Below are positions 9,497 through 19,921 of a stretch of DNA of 64,000 nucleotides, in pieces (within the stretch, counting starts at the first letter, position 1; each line of letters opens with the position of its first letter). Source of the DNA: Echria macrotheca (taxonomy: Eukaryota; Ascomycota; Sordariomycetes; Sordariales; Schizotheciaceae); NCBI GenBank assembly GCA_030411725.1, contig MU839840.1, forward strand, positions 1,161,699-1,225,698. Reading direction: 5' to 3'. Below the pieces are notes generated by a model that saw nothing but the letters and a program-made list of their open reading frames with translations, was not told the origin of the DNA and did no database searches. A program made the position numbers and the translations under genes.

Positions 9497-11367
9497 ATGG
9501 CGGACCCTTTGAGCATTGCTGCTTCGGTGGTTGGGCTGGTCAGCGTTGCGGGGAAAATCAGCACAGTCATCACCAGCTTCGTCCTTGGCGTGGCCGATGT
9601 GCCCGAATCTGCACGAGCGGCGTTGGCAGCAGTCGACGCCATGCGGCTCACCCTCGCGTCCGTCAGACAGCTGATGACCAAATTGTCGGAGATGCCCAGA
9701 CAACGGAAAGAGATGATTCATGTCACTCATCTTGTCGTTATCTTTCGCGAGGCCATTCTGTCGTTCTCGGAACTGGAAGGCATCATCTGCCCCGCCAGCG
9801 CCAGCGTGGGGGAGACGACCGGAGCCTGGGACGCCGTCAAATGGCTCCTGCAGGAGAAGCGCATAACCGCCGCGGTGCAACGGCTGGAGTCGCACAGGAC
9901 ATCGCTGTCTGCCGTATTGAATATCCTGCAATGGTAAGACGATGCAAACCTACATGCACTAGTCTGCACTAACTGACGTCAAACCTGCCAGTCAGTCCCA
10001 GATTGAGGCGCAAGAGTCTCTAAGTAGCCTTCAGAAGACGGTACAAGAGTTGGTTGATAGAAACGAAAATCTGCTGCGCCGACTTGAACAGTATCACTGC
10101 TCGTATGCCGAGAACGCCTCGGTCCGATTCTTTGACGATGGCGAGTCGGTACTCCCGAGACAAGAGCCTCCGGCTGAGATCCCCGGCTCCAGCAGCAACG
10201 AGCGCGCCATTGGGTCCTCCGAGGACTCCGGCTCTCCTCGGGATGCTATGTCACCAAGAGACTTTGAGATCACCCTCGAGCAGACGCGTGTGTACGCTCG
10301 CGTTCAGTCAAACGATTGCGACATCTCCTTTACGAGCTCGGAGGTACGAACAACCGCGTGGAGCATGCTCTCCGGTCTAAGCCTGAACGACATATCGATC
10401 ATCTCTGTTCTTGCGCTTCCCATATCGCTTGACGAAGTCGAGAGTTTCGGCAGTCAGGTGACATTTGTGAGAATCATTTCTGGCGCTCAAGAACCAAAGT
10501 CGTCAAACAGCCAAGACTTGCAGCTCCCCTCATCTTCAGCCGTGCATCAGGTTTCACTACCTCCGATTGCCGAGGAAAGATCTGAACAGCAGACTCAGGT
10601 CGAGACTACACCCAGCAGGCTCCCAGTGTCAACTTCACCTATCCAATCACAGCTTCGTGTCCACAAGGATCCTCACGTTGTCAAGGCCGGCAAAATGGAA
10701 CACTATAAACTGGTGGTTCTGGGGGATGGCGGTAGTGGAAAAACAGATTTGACAATCCAGGTACGTATAACTCAGATGCCTTGATTTCAGGCATCGATGC
10801 AGTTCCCACTGCCTAGGATCTTCGCTGACATTTGAGGATCAGCTCTGCCTGAATCATTTTGTCTCATCCTACGACCCAACCATCGAAGACTCATATCGAA
10901 AGCAAGCCGTGATTGATGGGGATCCATGCATGCTCGAGATCCTCGATACAGCTGGTCAGGAGGAGTACACAGCTCTCCGGGACCAATGGATTCGCGACGG
11001 CGAAGGATTCCTCATTGTCTACTCTGTCACTAGCCGTTCTAGCTTCTCGAGATGCATGCGATTCTACCGCCAAGTTCAAAGGATCAAGGAAACCGCCTCG
11101 TACACCGGCCAAGCGATTCCAATCATGTTGGTTGGCAATAACAGCGATCGCGTTACGGAGCGGGATGTATTGACACAAGAAGGCCACGCAATGGCGAGAG
11201 AAATGGGTGTTCCGTTTGTCGAGACTTCGGCAAGGCACTGCGTCAATGTCGAGAAGGCATTTTACGATGTAGTGAGGATCATTCGCGGACAGCGATGGTG
11301 GGAAGAGCAACGGCTTCGTCGCAGACCACTCCCTCCCAGGACTAAAAGGTGGAGAACACTTATTTGA
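9497..11367 (+). CDS. Fungal STAND-type N-terminal domain fused to Ras GTPase
   Basis: Protein of 576 aa from exons 9497-9933, 9992-10760 and 10843-11367; both introns keep the frame. Residues 1-146 (MADPLSIAASVVGLVSVAGK...) match the helical N-terminal domain usual in fungal NACHT/ankyrin receptors. A coiled stretch (146-185), a Ser/Pro/Glu-rich linker and a hydrophobic segment (SGLSLNDISIISVLALP, about 273-289) follow. A complete Ras G domain starts at M381 (EHYKLVVLGDGGSGKT). Switch I is YDPTIEDSY (T415 = T35) and switch II is DTAGQEEY (Q441 = Q61). The base-recognition motif is N501-N-S-D504 instead of NKxD, and the SAK motif is SAR (531-533). There is no CaaX box; the tail is basic (RLRRRPLPPRTKRWR). 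The intron after TIQ sits inside the Ras domain, so the fusion is one continuous spliced frame. Probable membrane-linked or death-type signalling switch; function unknown. Confidence 0.85.
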
Positions 11368-11718
11368 GGAGCGACAAGCTTACAGATACGACCCAACGAG
11401 GTATACAACGAGATCAGAAGATCTAGGCTAGAAGTACATGCATCTGGTCGAGAAAGACGACCAATCCCTCGACGCACCTGTGTACGCAGACGACCCAGTA
11501 TTTTGGGAGGAGCACCTCGGCGCTGAGGGCGGGCTGCTCCGTCTCCTGCAGGAAGGCCAGAAACAGTCGGTTGCCAACTATATTTCCTCGAAGAACTTGC
11601 CATGCACAATCGCATTCTCAACGGCGGGGACGCGGGCATGCTCAACTGGTTCAAGGTGGTGATGGTTCTCGATCCAGCGGAGGACAGGGCGCTCAGGGCC
11701 GAAGACACTCACGGGTGA
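11368..11718 (+). pseudogene. Decayed coding remnant downstream of the Ras fusion
   Basis: Protein-like sequence continues after the Ras stop but changes frame. One frame near 11300-11400 reads HLFEERQAYRYDPTRY. A second, 11438-11577, reads DDPVFWEEHLGAEGGLLRLL. A third, from about 11575 to a TGA near 11718, reads ELAMHNRILNGGDAGMLNWF. No splice junction joins them cleanly. I do not recognise the family. It may be a broken neighbouring gene, or a lost C-terminal part of the Ras fusion. Confidence 0.4.
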
Positions 11719-11988
11719 AGAAAAAAAAGGTCACGGTGCCTACGTTGCTGGTTGATACGGAGCGGGAATTATGTCGGACATGCAGGTGTAGATGACGCGG
11801 GCTGTGGCGGAGGGTTTGAGGTTGAGAGGAGGTTTCGGACTAGGCACTTGGCGATCCATGCTCGAGGCGAAAGATACCTAATATTGAGCGGCTTCTGAGC
11901 ATTTCTCCACCACGCGTGGTTCATAGTTCGGGGGGATATCTAGGTACGAACACATCGACTAGTTCTAATCCCGAGCCGCGCTCTCTGT

Positions 11989-14385
11989 TCAAGACAGCGT
12001 GACAGTAACGTTGCCCTTGAAGTCGGCGCTCGACGAGCCAACCAGGAACAGAAAGTCGCCTGGCTCGACGACATACCGCATCCTTACATCCCACACGCCC
12101 AGAACCTGCATCTTCACCTTGATCTGCACCTGCTTACTCTCTCCCGCTTTGAACGTGACCTTCTCGAAACCCCTGAGCTGAATATTCGGAACCACAACGC
12201 TGGCGATCAGATCCCTGACATAAAGCTGCACCACCTCCTTCCCGTCTCTATCGGACGTGTTCTTGACGACAACACTAACCGTCACGGTATCGCTCGCCGT
12301 AACATTTTTCCTATCCACCTCGACCTTTCCATACTCAAAAGTCGAGTAACTCAGCCCATACCCAAACTCAAACACCGGCCTCGGATCGCCGAGGACATAC
12401 TGATGCCCAAAGACCATGGTCTCATTCTCATACACGCGGCCAGCATCCGGCCTCTCCGGCCGTCCCGAGTTCCAATGGTCATAATACACCGGCAACGCGC
12501 CCACCGACCGCGGAAAGCTCACAGCAAGCCGCCCGCTGGGATTCACATCGCCGAACAAGACGTTCGCTAGCGCCGCGCCGCCCATCTCGGACGGGTATAA
12601 CTGCTGAACCACGGCGCTCGCGCGCTCGAATATCCACGGCGCCGTGACCGGCTTGCCGGACGAGAGAACCACGACGGTCGGCTTTCCGGTCTCCACAATC
12701 GCCCGGACGAGCGCTTCCTGCGCGCCGACGAGGTCGAGACCGTCGACGTCGACGTGCTCGCCGGTCGTGGCGTTCAGGCCGGCCCAGAGCTCGTTCTGGT
12801 CGCGCGACCAGGTGCCCACCACGACGACGGCCACGTCGGCTTGTTTGGCTGCCTCGATGGCGGGCGCGAATTCGGATTGCGAGCTGGACCAGGGGAGACA
12901 GCCGCGGCTGTAGGTCACCGTGCCCCCGTGGGAGGCTCTGCGGAGGCCGTCGAGGGGCGTGGTGCCGCGCTGGGAGGAGTTGTAGACTACGTAGTCGCCG
13001 TAGTTCATCGGGCCGTGCGCGAAGGGGCCGATGAGGGCGATGTTTGCTGTCTTGGGGAGCGGGAGGGTGGAGCCGTGGTTGGTGAGCAGGACGATGGACT
13101 CCTCGTCGAGGCGCTGGGCGAGGGAGACGTGGGATGCCGTGTGGATTGCGGTGTAGTTGGGGGCGAATAGGGGTTGGTCGAAGAGACCGAGGGCGAACTT
13201 GGCCCTGAGAACCCGTGAGACGGCCGTGTCGACGATCGAAGGGGAGATGACGCCGCGCTCGACGAGAGCCGGGATCTCGGAGAATGAGTAGGAGCCGCCG
13301 CCCATCTCGACATCGCCGCCTGATGGGAGGATGTACTTGACGATGGCCTCCTTGTCGATTGGATTTGATTGACACATCTTGAAGTCCTTGCAGAGGCGGT
13401 CGCTCGCGCCGGCGTCCGTCATGGTGAAGTACTGGTAGCCCCATTCGTCGCGGAGGATATCGTTCAGCAGGTGGGCGTTGGCAACGGCTGGATACCCGTC
13501 ATAGCTGTGGTATGCGGTCATGATGGACAAGGCGCCTCCGTCGATGATGGCCCGCTTATAAGAGGGCAGCAGTGTGGTCCTCAGTTCCCGCTCGCCACCA
13601 TGCACGGGACCGGTGTTGAGGCCTTGCTCGGGGTTGCCAAAGCCTGCAAAGTGCTTGACCATGGCACTTACTCCTTCCCACTGGAGCCCTTTGACGTACG
13701 CGTGGGCAAACTCCCCGGCGAGGAAGCCGTCCTCTCCGTAGGTCTCCTCGACGCGACCCCATCGGAGGTCGCGGGCAAGGTCAGCGAGGGGAGCAAAGAG
13801 CTGGTTGACCCCGAGAGCACGCGATTCTCTGCCTATGGAGCGAGCCATCTCCTCGACCAAGGGTGGATTCCAGGAGCAGGCATGGGCAATGGGTGAGTTG
13901 AAAATGGTGGCATTGACTAGCCGTAGTCAGCAACGTTTCGTAGTTGTTTGAACTCGCTTACCAGCCAGGAAGCCGTGGATACCCTCGGTCTGAACGAAAG
14001 CCGGGATACCGAGATAAGTGCTGTTGAGGATGTACTCCTGGGCTTTTCGAATGTTCTCGGCAAGCCACTCCTGGGATATAGCTATCCCGACGTAAAAGGA
14101 GCCGCCTCGGTCCCTGGTGCTCCATGATAGACCAGTCTTGTTGAAGGCATTGTTCGACTCGTTCATCCAGTTCCGGATGTCTCCCTGGACTAGTTGCGAA
14201 GTTTTCTCCTCGATGGTCATGCGCGAGAGTAAATCAGCTACCCGGTCGTCGATCGACGCCTTTGCGTTTTTGTATACAGCATTGTCGAGACTTGGACGTC
14301 CTTGACTCTCCCGTGGCGTGCCCTGGGCGCAAACGCAGATACCAGCTGCCAGCAGGAGCGCTGGAGTAAACGCCCGTACTCTCAT
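11989..14385 (-). CDS. Secreted GH3 beta-glucosidase
   Basis: Glycoside hydrolase family 3 enzyme of 783 aa that removes terminal beta-D-glucosyl (or related) units outside the cell. Exon 1 is 13962-14385 and exon 2 is 11989-13916; the 45-nt intron has GTAAGC and CTAG ends. A signal peptide (MRVRAFTPALLLAAGICVCA) is present. The GH3 substrate-loop signature VKHFAGFG is seen, and the nucleophile is expected at D309 in FTMTDAGASD. The (alpha/beta)6 domain (GTWSRDQNELW, GKPVTAPWI) is followed by a C-terminal fibronectin III-like domain (GYGLSYSTFEY, VVQLYVRDL). It is divergent from the GH31 gene at 15107, sharing a 721-bp promoter. Substrate is inferred from context. Confidence 0.92.
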
Positions 14386-15106
14386 CCTGGCATGGGTAAG
14401 GAGACAGACTGGGGAATATGAGGACTATGAGTTTCCTTTTACGGTGATGAATCGGTTTTATAGGGCGTCCATTTTCGCCAGCCTTTACAGGACGCCATCG
14501 CCAAGACGAGATTCCCAGGTTCTGACCAGACCATAGTAACCGCACCGTACAGAGCCCGCCGAGCTTTGCTGGGAAGCGACATTGTTGCCGCCAGGCTGGT
14601 AAACGGGGAAAATCTCGGGTCTATCGTCTGGAACTATGTTGCCGTACCAGGATAGACAATTTCCCACTAGAGAATTCAGGCTCAATGGCCGGCGCAAGCT
14701 ACCCCTGAAAGAGTTTGGGGTTGGTGCTGACGTGGGGAAATGTGCAGCTTTCCGAGGATCGAAGAATTTTCCGCGAATGTGCAGTCTCGTGTCCCACTTC
14801 TGCCCCTCACCATGGCCTCCTGCAACCTGCAACTTCTCCAACATCCCCGATGACGCCCGATGACAGTCCCACAACCGCAGTAGCTCCCGGATCCCATCCC
14901 GGGCCCAATGCTCGGACGGAATATGCCCGAGACACGCATGGCTCTCGAAGTAGCGGGGCGCCGGTGACCTGACAGAACCCGGTTCCTTCCCTACGTCAAC
15001 TTCCATCTCGACTTGGGGTTCCAGTCGACTATCCTGACGCCTCTTGTCCCTCTTGACGCTCTTCACCCCGAGTTCTTGTGTTGTCTACCTAAGGATAGCA
15101 GTTATC
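14386..15106. other. Shared divergent promoter of GH3 and GH31 genes
   Basis: 721 bp between the GH3 ATG and the alpha-xylosidase ATG, which are transcribed away from each other. A TATA-like element for GH3 is at 14456. No GGCTAA-type site was found here by eye. The open frames in it are not supported. Confidence 0.55.
14456..14463 (-). promoter_or_regulatory. TATA-like element of GH3 gene
   Basis: CTATAAAA on the minus strand, about 71-78 bp upstream of the GH3 ATG at 14385. Confidence 0.45.
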
Positions 15107-17498
15107 ATGCGGTTCCGTGACGGTAGGGCTGTCCCTCCCTGTGGAGGACTGTTCTGACATCGAATCTAGGACAATGGCTCCCCGCCGAGGGTGTTCAGAT
15201 CGAATTCGCCGAGGAAGTCTACCGCACGACCGAGACTCCGTCAGGAAAAGGCATCAGTCTTCTCTGTCCCACCCGCAAGATCAGAAGCAGAGGTGATACA
15301 CTGAATTTGAGCACGATCAGCATCGTATGTCTGCCGTCGCTCTCACACGCCAGCACTGACAGACCAAGGACATTGAACCAGCCTTCGATGGCTGTCTCTC
15401 GGTCGAGACCACACACTGGCAAGGCGCTGCACGACGCACCCCAGACTTTGACCTCTTCCCTGATGGGAGACCCGATTTCTCGTCTCACATTACCAAAGGC
15501 GAGACAAGCACGACGGTGTCTTCGGGTACGCTTTCGGCAACAATCAGCCGCAAGCAACATACCTTTGAGATCTCTTTCCATCCTACCTCTGGAAAAAAGG
15601 CTCTGACCACGTTGCTGAACCGCTCCGTTGGTCTTGCGTATACGCCAGCCACAACAACACCGATGCAACTTGCCGATATGCGCAATATCAAACACTACAT
15701 CTTCACTCAGACCACGCTTAGTGTTGGCGAATCCATCCATGGTCTCGGTGAGCGGTTTGGAGCCTTCAACAAGGTCGGCCAGCGCGTTGACCTCTGGAAT
15801 TCTGATGGTGGCACCTCGTCCGATCAAGCGTACAAGAATATTAGCTTCTGGCTTAGCTCCCGGGGCTATGGTGTCTTTGTCGATACGCCCCAGCGTGTTG
15901 AGTTGGAGATCGGCAGCGAGCGGTGCTGTCGTGTCCAAACAAGCCTCGAGGGTCAACGGCTGAAGTGGTACCTCCTCTACGGACCCACGCCACGCGAGGT
16001 GCTCGCCCGCTACGCCGTGCTCACCGGACGAGCCGGACAGGTGCCAGCTTGGTCTTTTGGGCTGTGGCTCAGCACATCCTTCACCACTTCGTATGACGAG
16101 AAAACAGTCAACTCATTCCTCGAGGGCATGAAGGCCAGGGACATTCCTGTCGAGGTTTTCCACTTCGACTGCTTCTGGCTCAAGGCGTTCCAGTGGTGTG
16201 ACTTCGTCTTTGACGACGAAATGTTCCCTGATCCCAAGGGCCAAATCTCCCGTCTCAAGGCGGAGGGCGTGGTCAAGAAGGTCTGTGTTTGGACGAACCC
16301 TTATCTCGGCCAGGCATCGCCTGTGTTTGCGGAAGCGGCTGCAAAGGGTTATCTGCTGAAACGCAAGAACGGGGACATTTTCCAATGGGACCTATGGCAG
16401 ACGGGTATGGGCATTGTCGACTTTACCAACCCTGCAGCCTGTGATTGGTACGTCGGATGCCTGAACAAGCTTTTCGACATCGGTGTGGATTGCATCAAGA
16501 CGGACTTTGGCGAGCGGATTCCGTCTCGAGACGTGCAGTGGTTCGACAGTTCTGTGGATCCGGACCGGATGCACAATTACTACGCTTTCATCTACAACAA
16601 ACTGGTATACGAGGCACTCCAGAATAGGTACGGCAAAAATGAAGCCGTGCTATTTGCACGAAGCGCCACTGCCGGCTCGCAACGCTTCCCTCTCACCTGG
16701 GGAGGCGACTGCGAGTCAACCCCGGAGGCCATGGCTGAGTCGATCCGCGGCGGTTTGTCGCTTGGTCTCTCCGGATTCTCCTTCTGGAGTGTCGACATTG
16801 GCGGCTTTGAGGGGTACCCTCCGCCATGGATCTACAAGCGGTGGGTGGCCTGGGGGCTACTCTGCTCACATTCACGCCTGCACGGATCCAACTCTTACAG
16901 AGTGCCGTGGACGGTTGACGACGACGATAAGTCGGAAGAGGGCTGCTCGGCGACCTTACGGAAATGGACCCACCTGAAGGCCCGACTTATGCCGTATTTG
17001 TTTGCCCAAGCGCAGTCGGCTGTCAAGGGTGGGCTGCCGCTCAGTCTGAGGGCGATGTGTGTTGAATTTCCTGAGGATCCGACGGCTTGGACTCTGGACC
17101 GGCAGTTCATGGTCGGAGACAGCCTGCTGGCGGCGCCGGTGTTCGAAGAGGACAACACGGTAGAATTCTATCTTCCCAGAGGCAAGTGGACCAACTTCTT
17201 TACAGGAGAGGTAAAGAGTGGTCCCGGCTGGTTTTCTGAGACGCACTCTTTCGCGACTCTGCCGCTGTATGTCCGGCCTAATACTATCTTGGTACTGGGG
17301 AAGGACGGCGAGACAAGAACCGTATACGACTACACCACCGATGTGGAAGTGAGGAGTTACTTCGCCGAAGAGGGTGCCAGAGCCGCTCTGGTGGATGGCG
17401 GAGGGCGGGAAGTCGGGGCTGTAGGATTTAAAGACGGAGAGATCATCGGCAAGGACGCACTCAAGGGAGACTACAAGATTGTGGTCGTGAACTCCTAG
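15107..17498 (+). CDS. GH31 alpha-xylosidase (YicI-like), intracellular
   Basis: Glycoside hydrolase family 31 enzyme of 768 aa, the usual length for YicI-type alpha-xylosidases, which release xylose from isoprimeverose or xyloglucan oligosaccharides. Exon 1 is only 16 nt (15107-15122); exon 2 is 15170-15324 and exon 3 is 15363-17498, all in frame. The N-terminal beta-sandwich (HGLGERFGAFNKVGQ) precedes the TIM barrel. The nucleophile is D438 in CIKTDFGE and the acid/base is D506 in GGDCEST. WTNPYLGQ and SFWSVDIGGF are family landmarks. There is no signal peptide, so it probably acts in the cytosol on imported oligosaccharides. It converges with the second GH31 gene. Alpha-xylosidase rather than alpha-glucosidase is judged from overall similarity. 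Confidence 0.9.
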
Positions 17499-17905
17499 AA
17501 ACCTCACTGTCTAACCAAAATCAACATCGATCTTGTCAGTGGACATTGAACCATATTCAAGCTCTGCGGTCTGGAACAAAGTTCGGGCACTTGCCGGGTC
17601 TGATTCAAGACAGTCTTATCCGCACCAATCACTGCTGTGATTGCCATTTACTCTTGGAGTGACCACAGCCTATTCCCAGGATGCGTATCCACAGCTTTAC
17701 ACACTCAGACCGACGTCGGAAAATCCCAGAAAATCCTACGACCCACAGACTACCAGGACTCGGTGGATTGGATCTCAACACGAGACCTGGAGAATGCGGA
17801 GAGAATGCGGGGAGTATCTGGGGAACCCCTGGTATCAAGTCTTTGTCATTGCCCTGTATAGGGTTCCCTAACGCCGAGTCCGCGAGGGCATGGGTAACGA
17901 TACGA
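17499..17905. other. Convergent 3' spacer between the two GH31 genes
   Basis: 407 bp between the stops of two convergent GH31 genes. Only 3' UTR sequence is expected; nothing else was seen. Confidence 0.55.
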
Positions 17906-19921
17906 CTAAAGACGCTCAAAAACGGGCATATACCCGAGCGGGCAATCCACAGTGATCCTCTGACCACCCTCCCACATGTCGCCAACCACCTCACCACTAG
18001 CGGAAATCTGTCTCCACGCTGCCCCCTTCGGCAGCCAGAGACTCCTCTCCCTCTGTCCAGGTCTGAAAATCGGCGCTACCAGGTACCTGTGGCCGAAGAG
18101 GTATTGGTCTTCGACTTCCCACGCGGTCGGATCATCGGGAAACTCGTAAAACAGGGTACGCATTACGGGGTCACCTTGCTCGTGGGCTTCAATCATCAAA
18201 CTCTCGACGTACTCCTTCATCTTCCCCCGAAGCGCGAGATATATCTTGCAGATCTCATATACCTCGTCACCATAGCTCCAGATCTCGTTGGGCGCCCCTG
18301 AAAGACAATGGCTACCACCCGAGTTCCCGAGCCTGGGCTGTTGCGGGAGCCGGTCGCCGTGGTTGCGCATAACGGGGCAGAAGGCACCCCATTGAAACCA
18401 ACGGACGAAGAGCTCGCGGAAGGCCGGGTCTTTCGGGTCCCCGCCGTGGAAGCCGCCAATATCTGTAGTCCACCAGGGGATGCCCGCCATGCCGACGTTG
18501 AGACCGGCCGAGAGCTGGTTGCGGAAGCTAGCCCACGAGCTGGCAATATCGCCGGACCAGAGCAGCACGCCGTACTTCTGGCTGCCGGCCCACGCACAAC
18601 GCACAAGGTTGACGACGCGGCCCTGGCCGGCCGCCTTCATGCCCTCATAGAAGCCGCGCGCGTACTCGAGCGGATAGATGTTGCCGACCATCAAGTCCGG
18701 TCCGAGATGGTAGCGATACACGTCAAAGTCGTAAGCCGTGTACTCGGGCTCGGCCTCGTCGAGCCAGAAGACGCGGATGCCCATGTCGTAGTAATTCCTC
18801 TTGGCAGCGTCCCAGACAAAGCTCCTTGCGGCCGGGTTGGTCGCGTCAAAGTGGATGCACATGCGTGGGCCCATGGAGATGCGCAAACCCCGGTCCTGCC
18901 TCACCAGCATGCCGCCGGCGAGCATACGCCGGTAGTTCTCGGAGCGTTGGTCGACGGTCGGCCACACGGATACCATCAACTCAATGCCCAGGCTTCTGAG
19001 CTCGTCGATCATGGCCTGCGGGTCTGGCCAGAACGTCTTGTCAAACTTCCACTCGCCCTCGAGCGGCCAGTGGAAATAATCGACAACGAGCACGTCGGGC
19101 TTGACGCCGCGCGCGACATGCTCCCTCGCCACCGCTAGCAATTCGTCCTGCGTCTGGTACCGCAGCTTGCACTGCCAGAAACCAAGCCCGTAGCTGGGCA
19201 TCAGCGGCGCCCGCCCCGTCATGGCGCCGTACGCGCGTACCACCTCCCGCACGCCGCCGCCGGCCGCCACGGCCACCCAGTAGTCGAGAGCGCGGGTGGA
19301 ATAAGCCTCCCAGGTCGTCCGGTTCTTGCCAAAGACGACACGGCCGACGGCCGGCTGGTTCCACAGGAACCCGTAACCGCGCGACGAGACGACGAAGGGC
19401 ACGCTGGCCTGCGAGTTGCGCTGTGCCAGCTCGAGGTCGGACCCCTTGAGGTTCAGCTGGGGCTGCTGGTACTGGCCCATGCCGTACAGCTTCTCGTCGG
19501 GGTCGAGCGACTCGAACCGGGCCGTCAGCCGGTAGGCGTCGCAGCCCGGCCGCGGGATGAACTCGCGCGCGTGCAGCCGGAGCGCGCTCGCCGCCGGGGA
19601 GGATACATCCTGCCGGGTGCGGTGGAATTCTTCGAGGAGCACTGTCGACGTCGAAGAGTTTTTGACTGTCACCTTTCCGAGGCTGGTGATCTCGGCGACG
19701 AGGTTATCGTGGTGTATTGTGGCGCCTGTGGACGTGATGGTGATGGTGGGCGATGCCGGCGGGATCGGCTCGGTCAGCGCGTTGGGCGTGTCGGATAGAC
19801 TAGACTCGTGGGTGGCCCGGACCCGGAGGCCCGACGGGCCCCATGGTGTGATGGTCAGGGTCTCCGAGTCGAAGGTGTACACCAGGGACGAGCCTTTCTG
19901 GGAGAACATTGTGTTTGCCAT
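17906..19921 (-). CDS. Second GH31 family glycosidase, intracellular
   Basis: GH31 enzyme of 671 aa in one exon. I chose the ATG at 19921 (MANTMFSQKG, within CCATGGC) because the frame upstream reaches only a TTG. The expected nucleophile is D388 in FWLDEAEPEY. Other GH31 landmarks are GYGFLWNQP, YGLGFWQCKLRYQ, GDIASSW and IPWWTTDIGGFHGG. DEAEPE in place of KTDFGE sets it in a different GH31 subgroup from its neighbour, so the two are not a recent tandem copy. There is no signal peptide. It is divergent from the MFS transporter gene and shares a promoter that carries GGCTAR motifs. Activity is probably alpha-xylosidase or a related alpha-glycosidase; the substrate is inferred. Confidence 0.87.
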   Translation of the reverse strand: MANTMFSQKGSSLVYTFDSETLTITPWGPSGLRVRATHESSLSDTPNALTEPIPPASPTITITSTGATIHHDNLVAEITSLGKVTVKNSSTSTVLLEEFHRTRQDVSSPAASALRLHAREFIPRPGCDAYRLTARFESLDPDEKLYGMGQYQQPQLNLKGSDLELAQRNSQASVPFVVSSRGYGFLWNQPAVGRVVFGKNRTTWEAYSTRALDYWVAVAAGGGVREVVRAYGAMTGRAPLMPSYGLGFWQCKLRYQTQDELLAVAREHVARGVKPDVLVVDYFHWPLEGEWKFDKTFWPDPQAMIDELRSLGIELMVSVWPTVDQRSENYRRMLAGGMLVRQDRGLRISMGPRMCIHFDATNPAARSFVWDAAKRNYYDMGIRVFWLDEAEPEYTAYDFDVYRYHLGPDLMVGNIYPLEYARGFYEGMKAAGQGRVVNLVRCAWAGSQKYGVLLWSGDIASSWASFRNQLSAGLNVGMAGIPWWTTDIGGFHGGDPKDPAFRELFVRWFQWGAFCPVMRNHGDRLPQQPRLGNSGGSHCLSGAPNEIWSYGDEVYEICKIYLALRGKMKEYVESLMIEAHEQGDPVMRTLFYEFPDDPTAWEVEDQYLFGHRYLVAPIFRPGQRERSLWLPKGAAWRQISASGEVVGDMWEGGQRITVDCPLGYMPVFERL

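Noticed and set aside
12479..13444. 321-codon and shorter frames across the GH3 gene on both strands
   Set aside because: Arg/Pro-rich shadows of the GH3 coding frame.
18308..19138. 276-codon plus-strand frame
   Set aside because: It lies opposite the well-supported GH31-2 gene; a shadow of GC-rich codons with no domain of its own.
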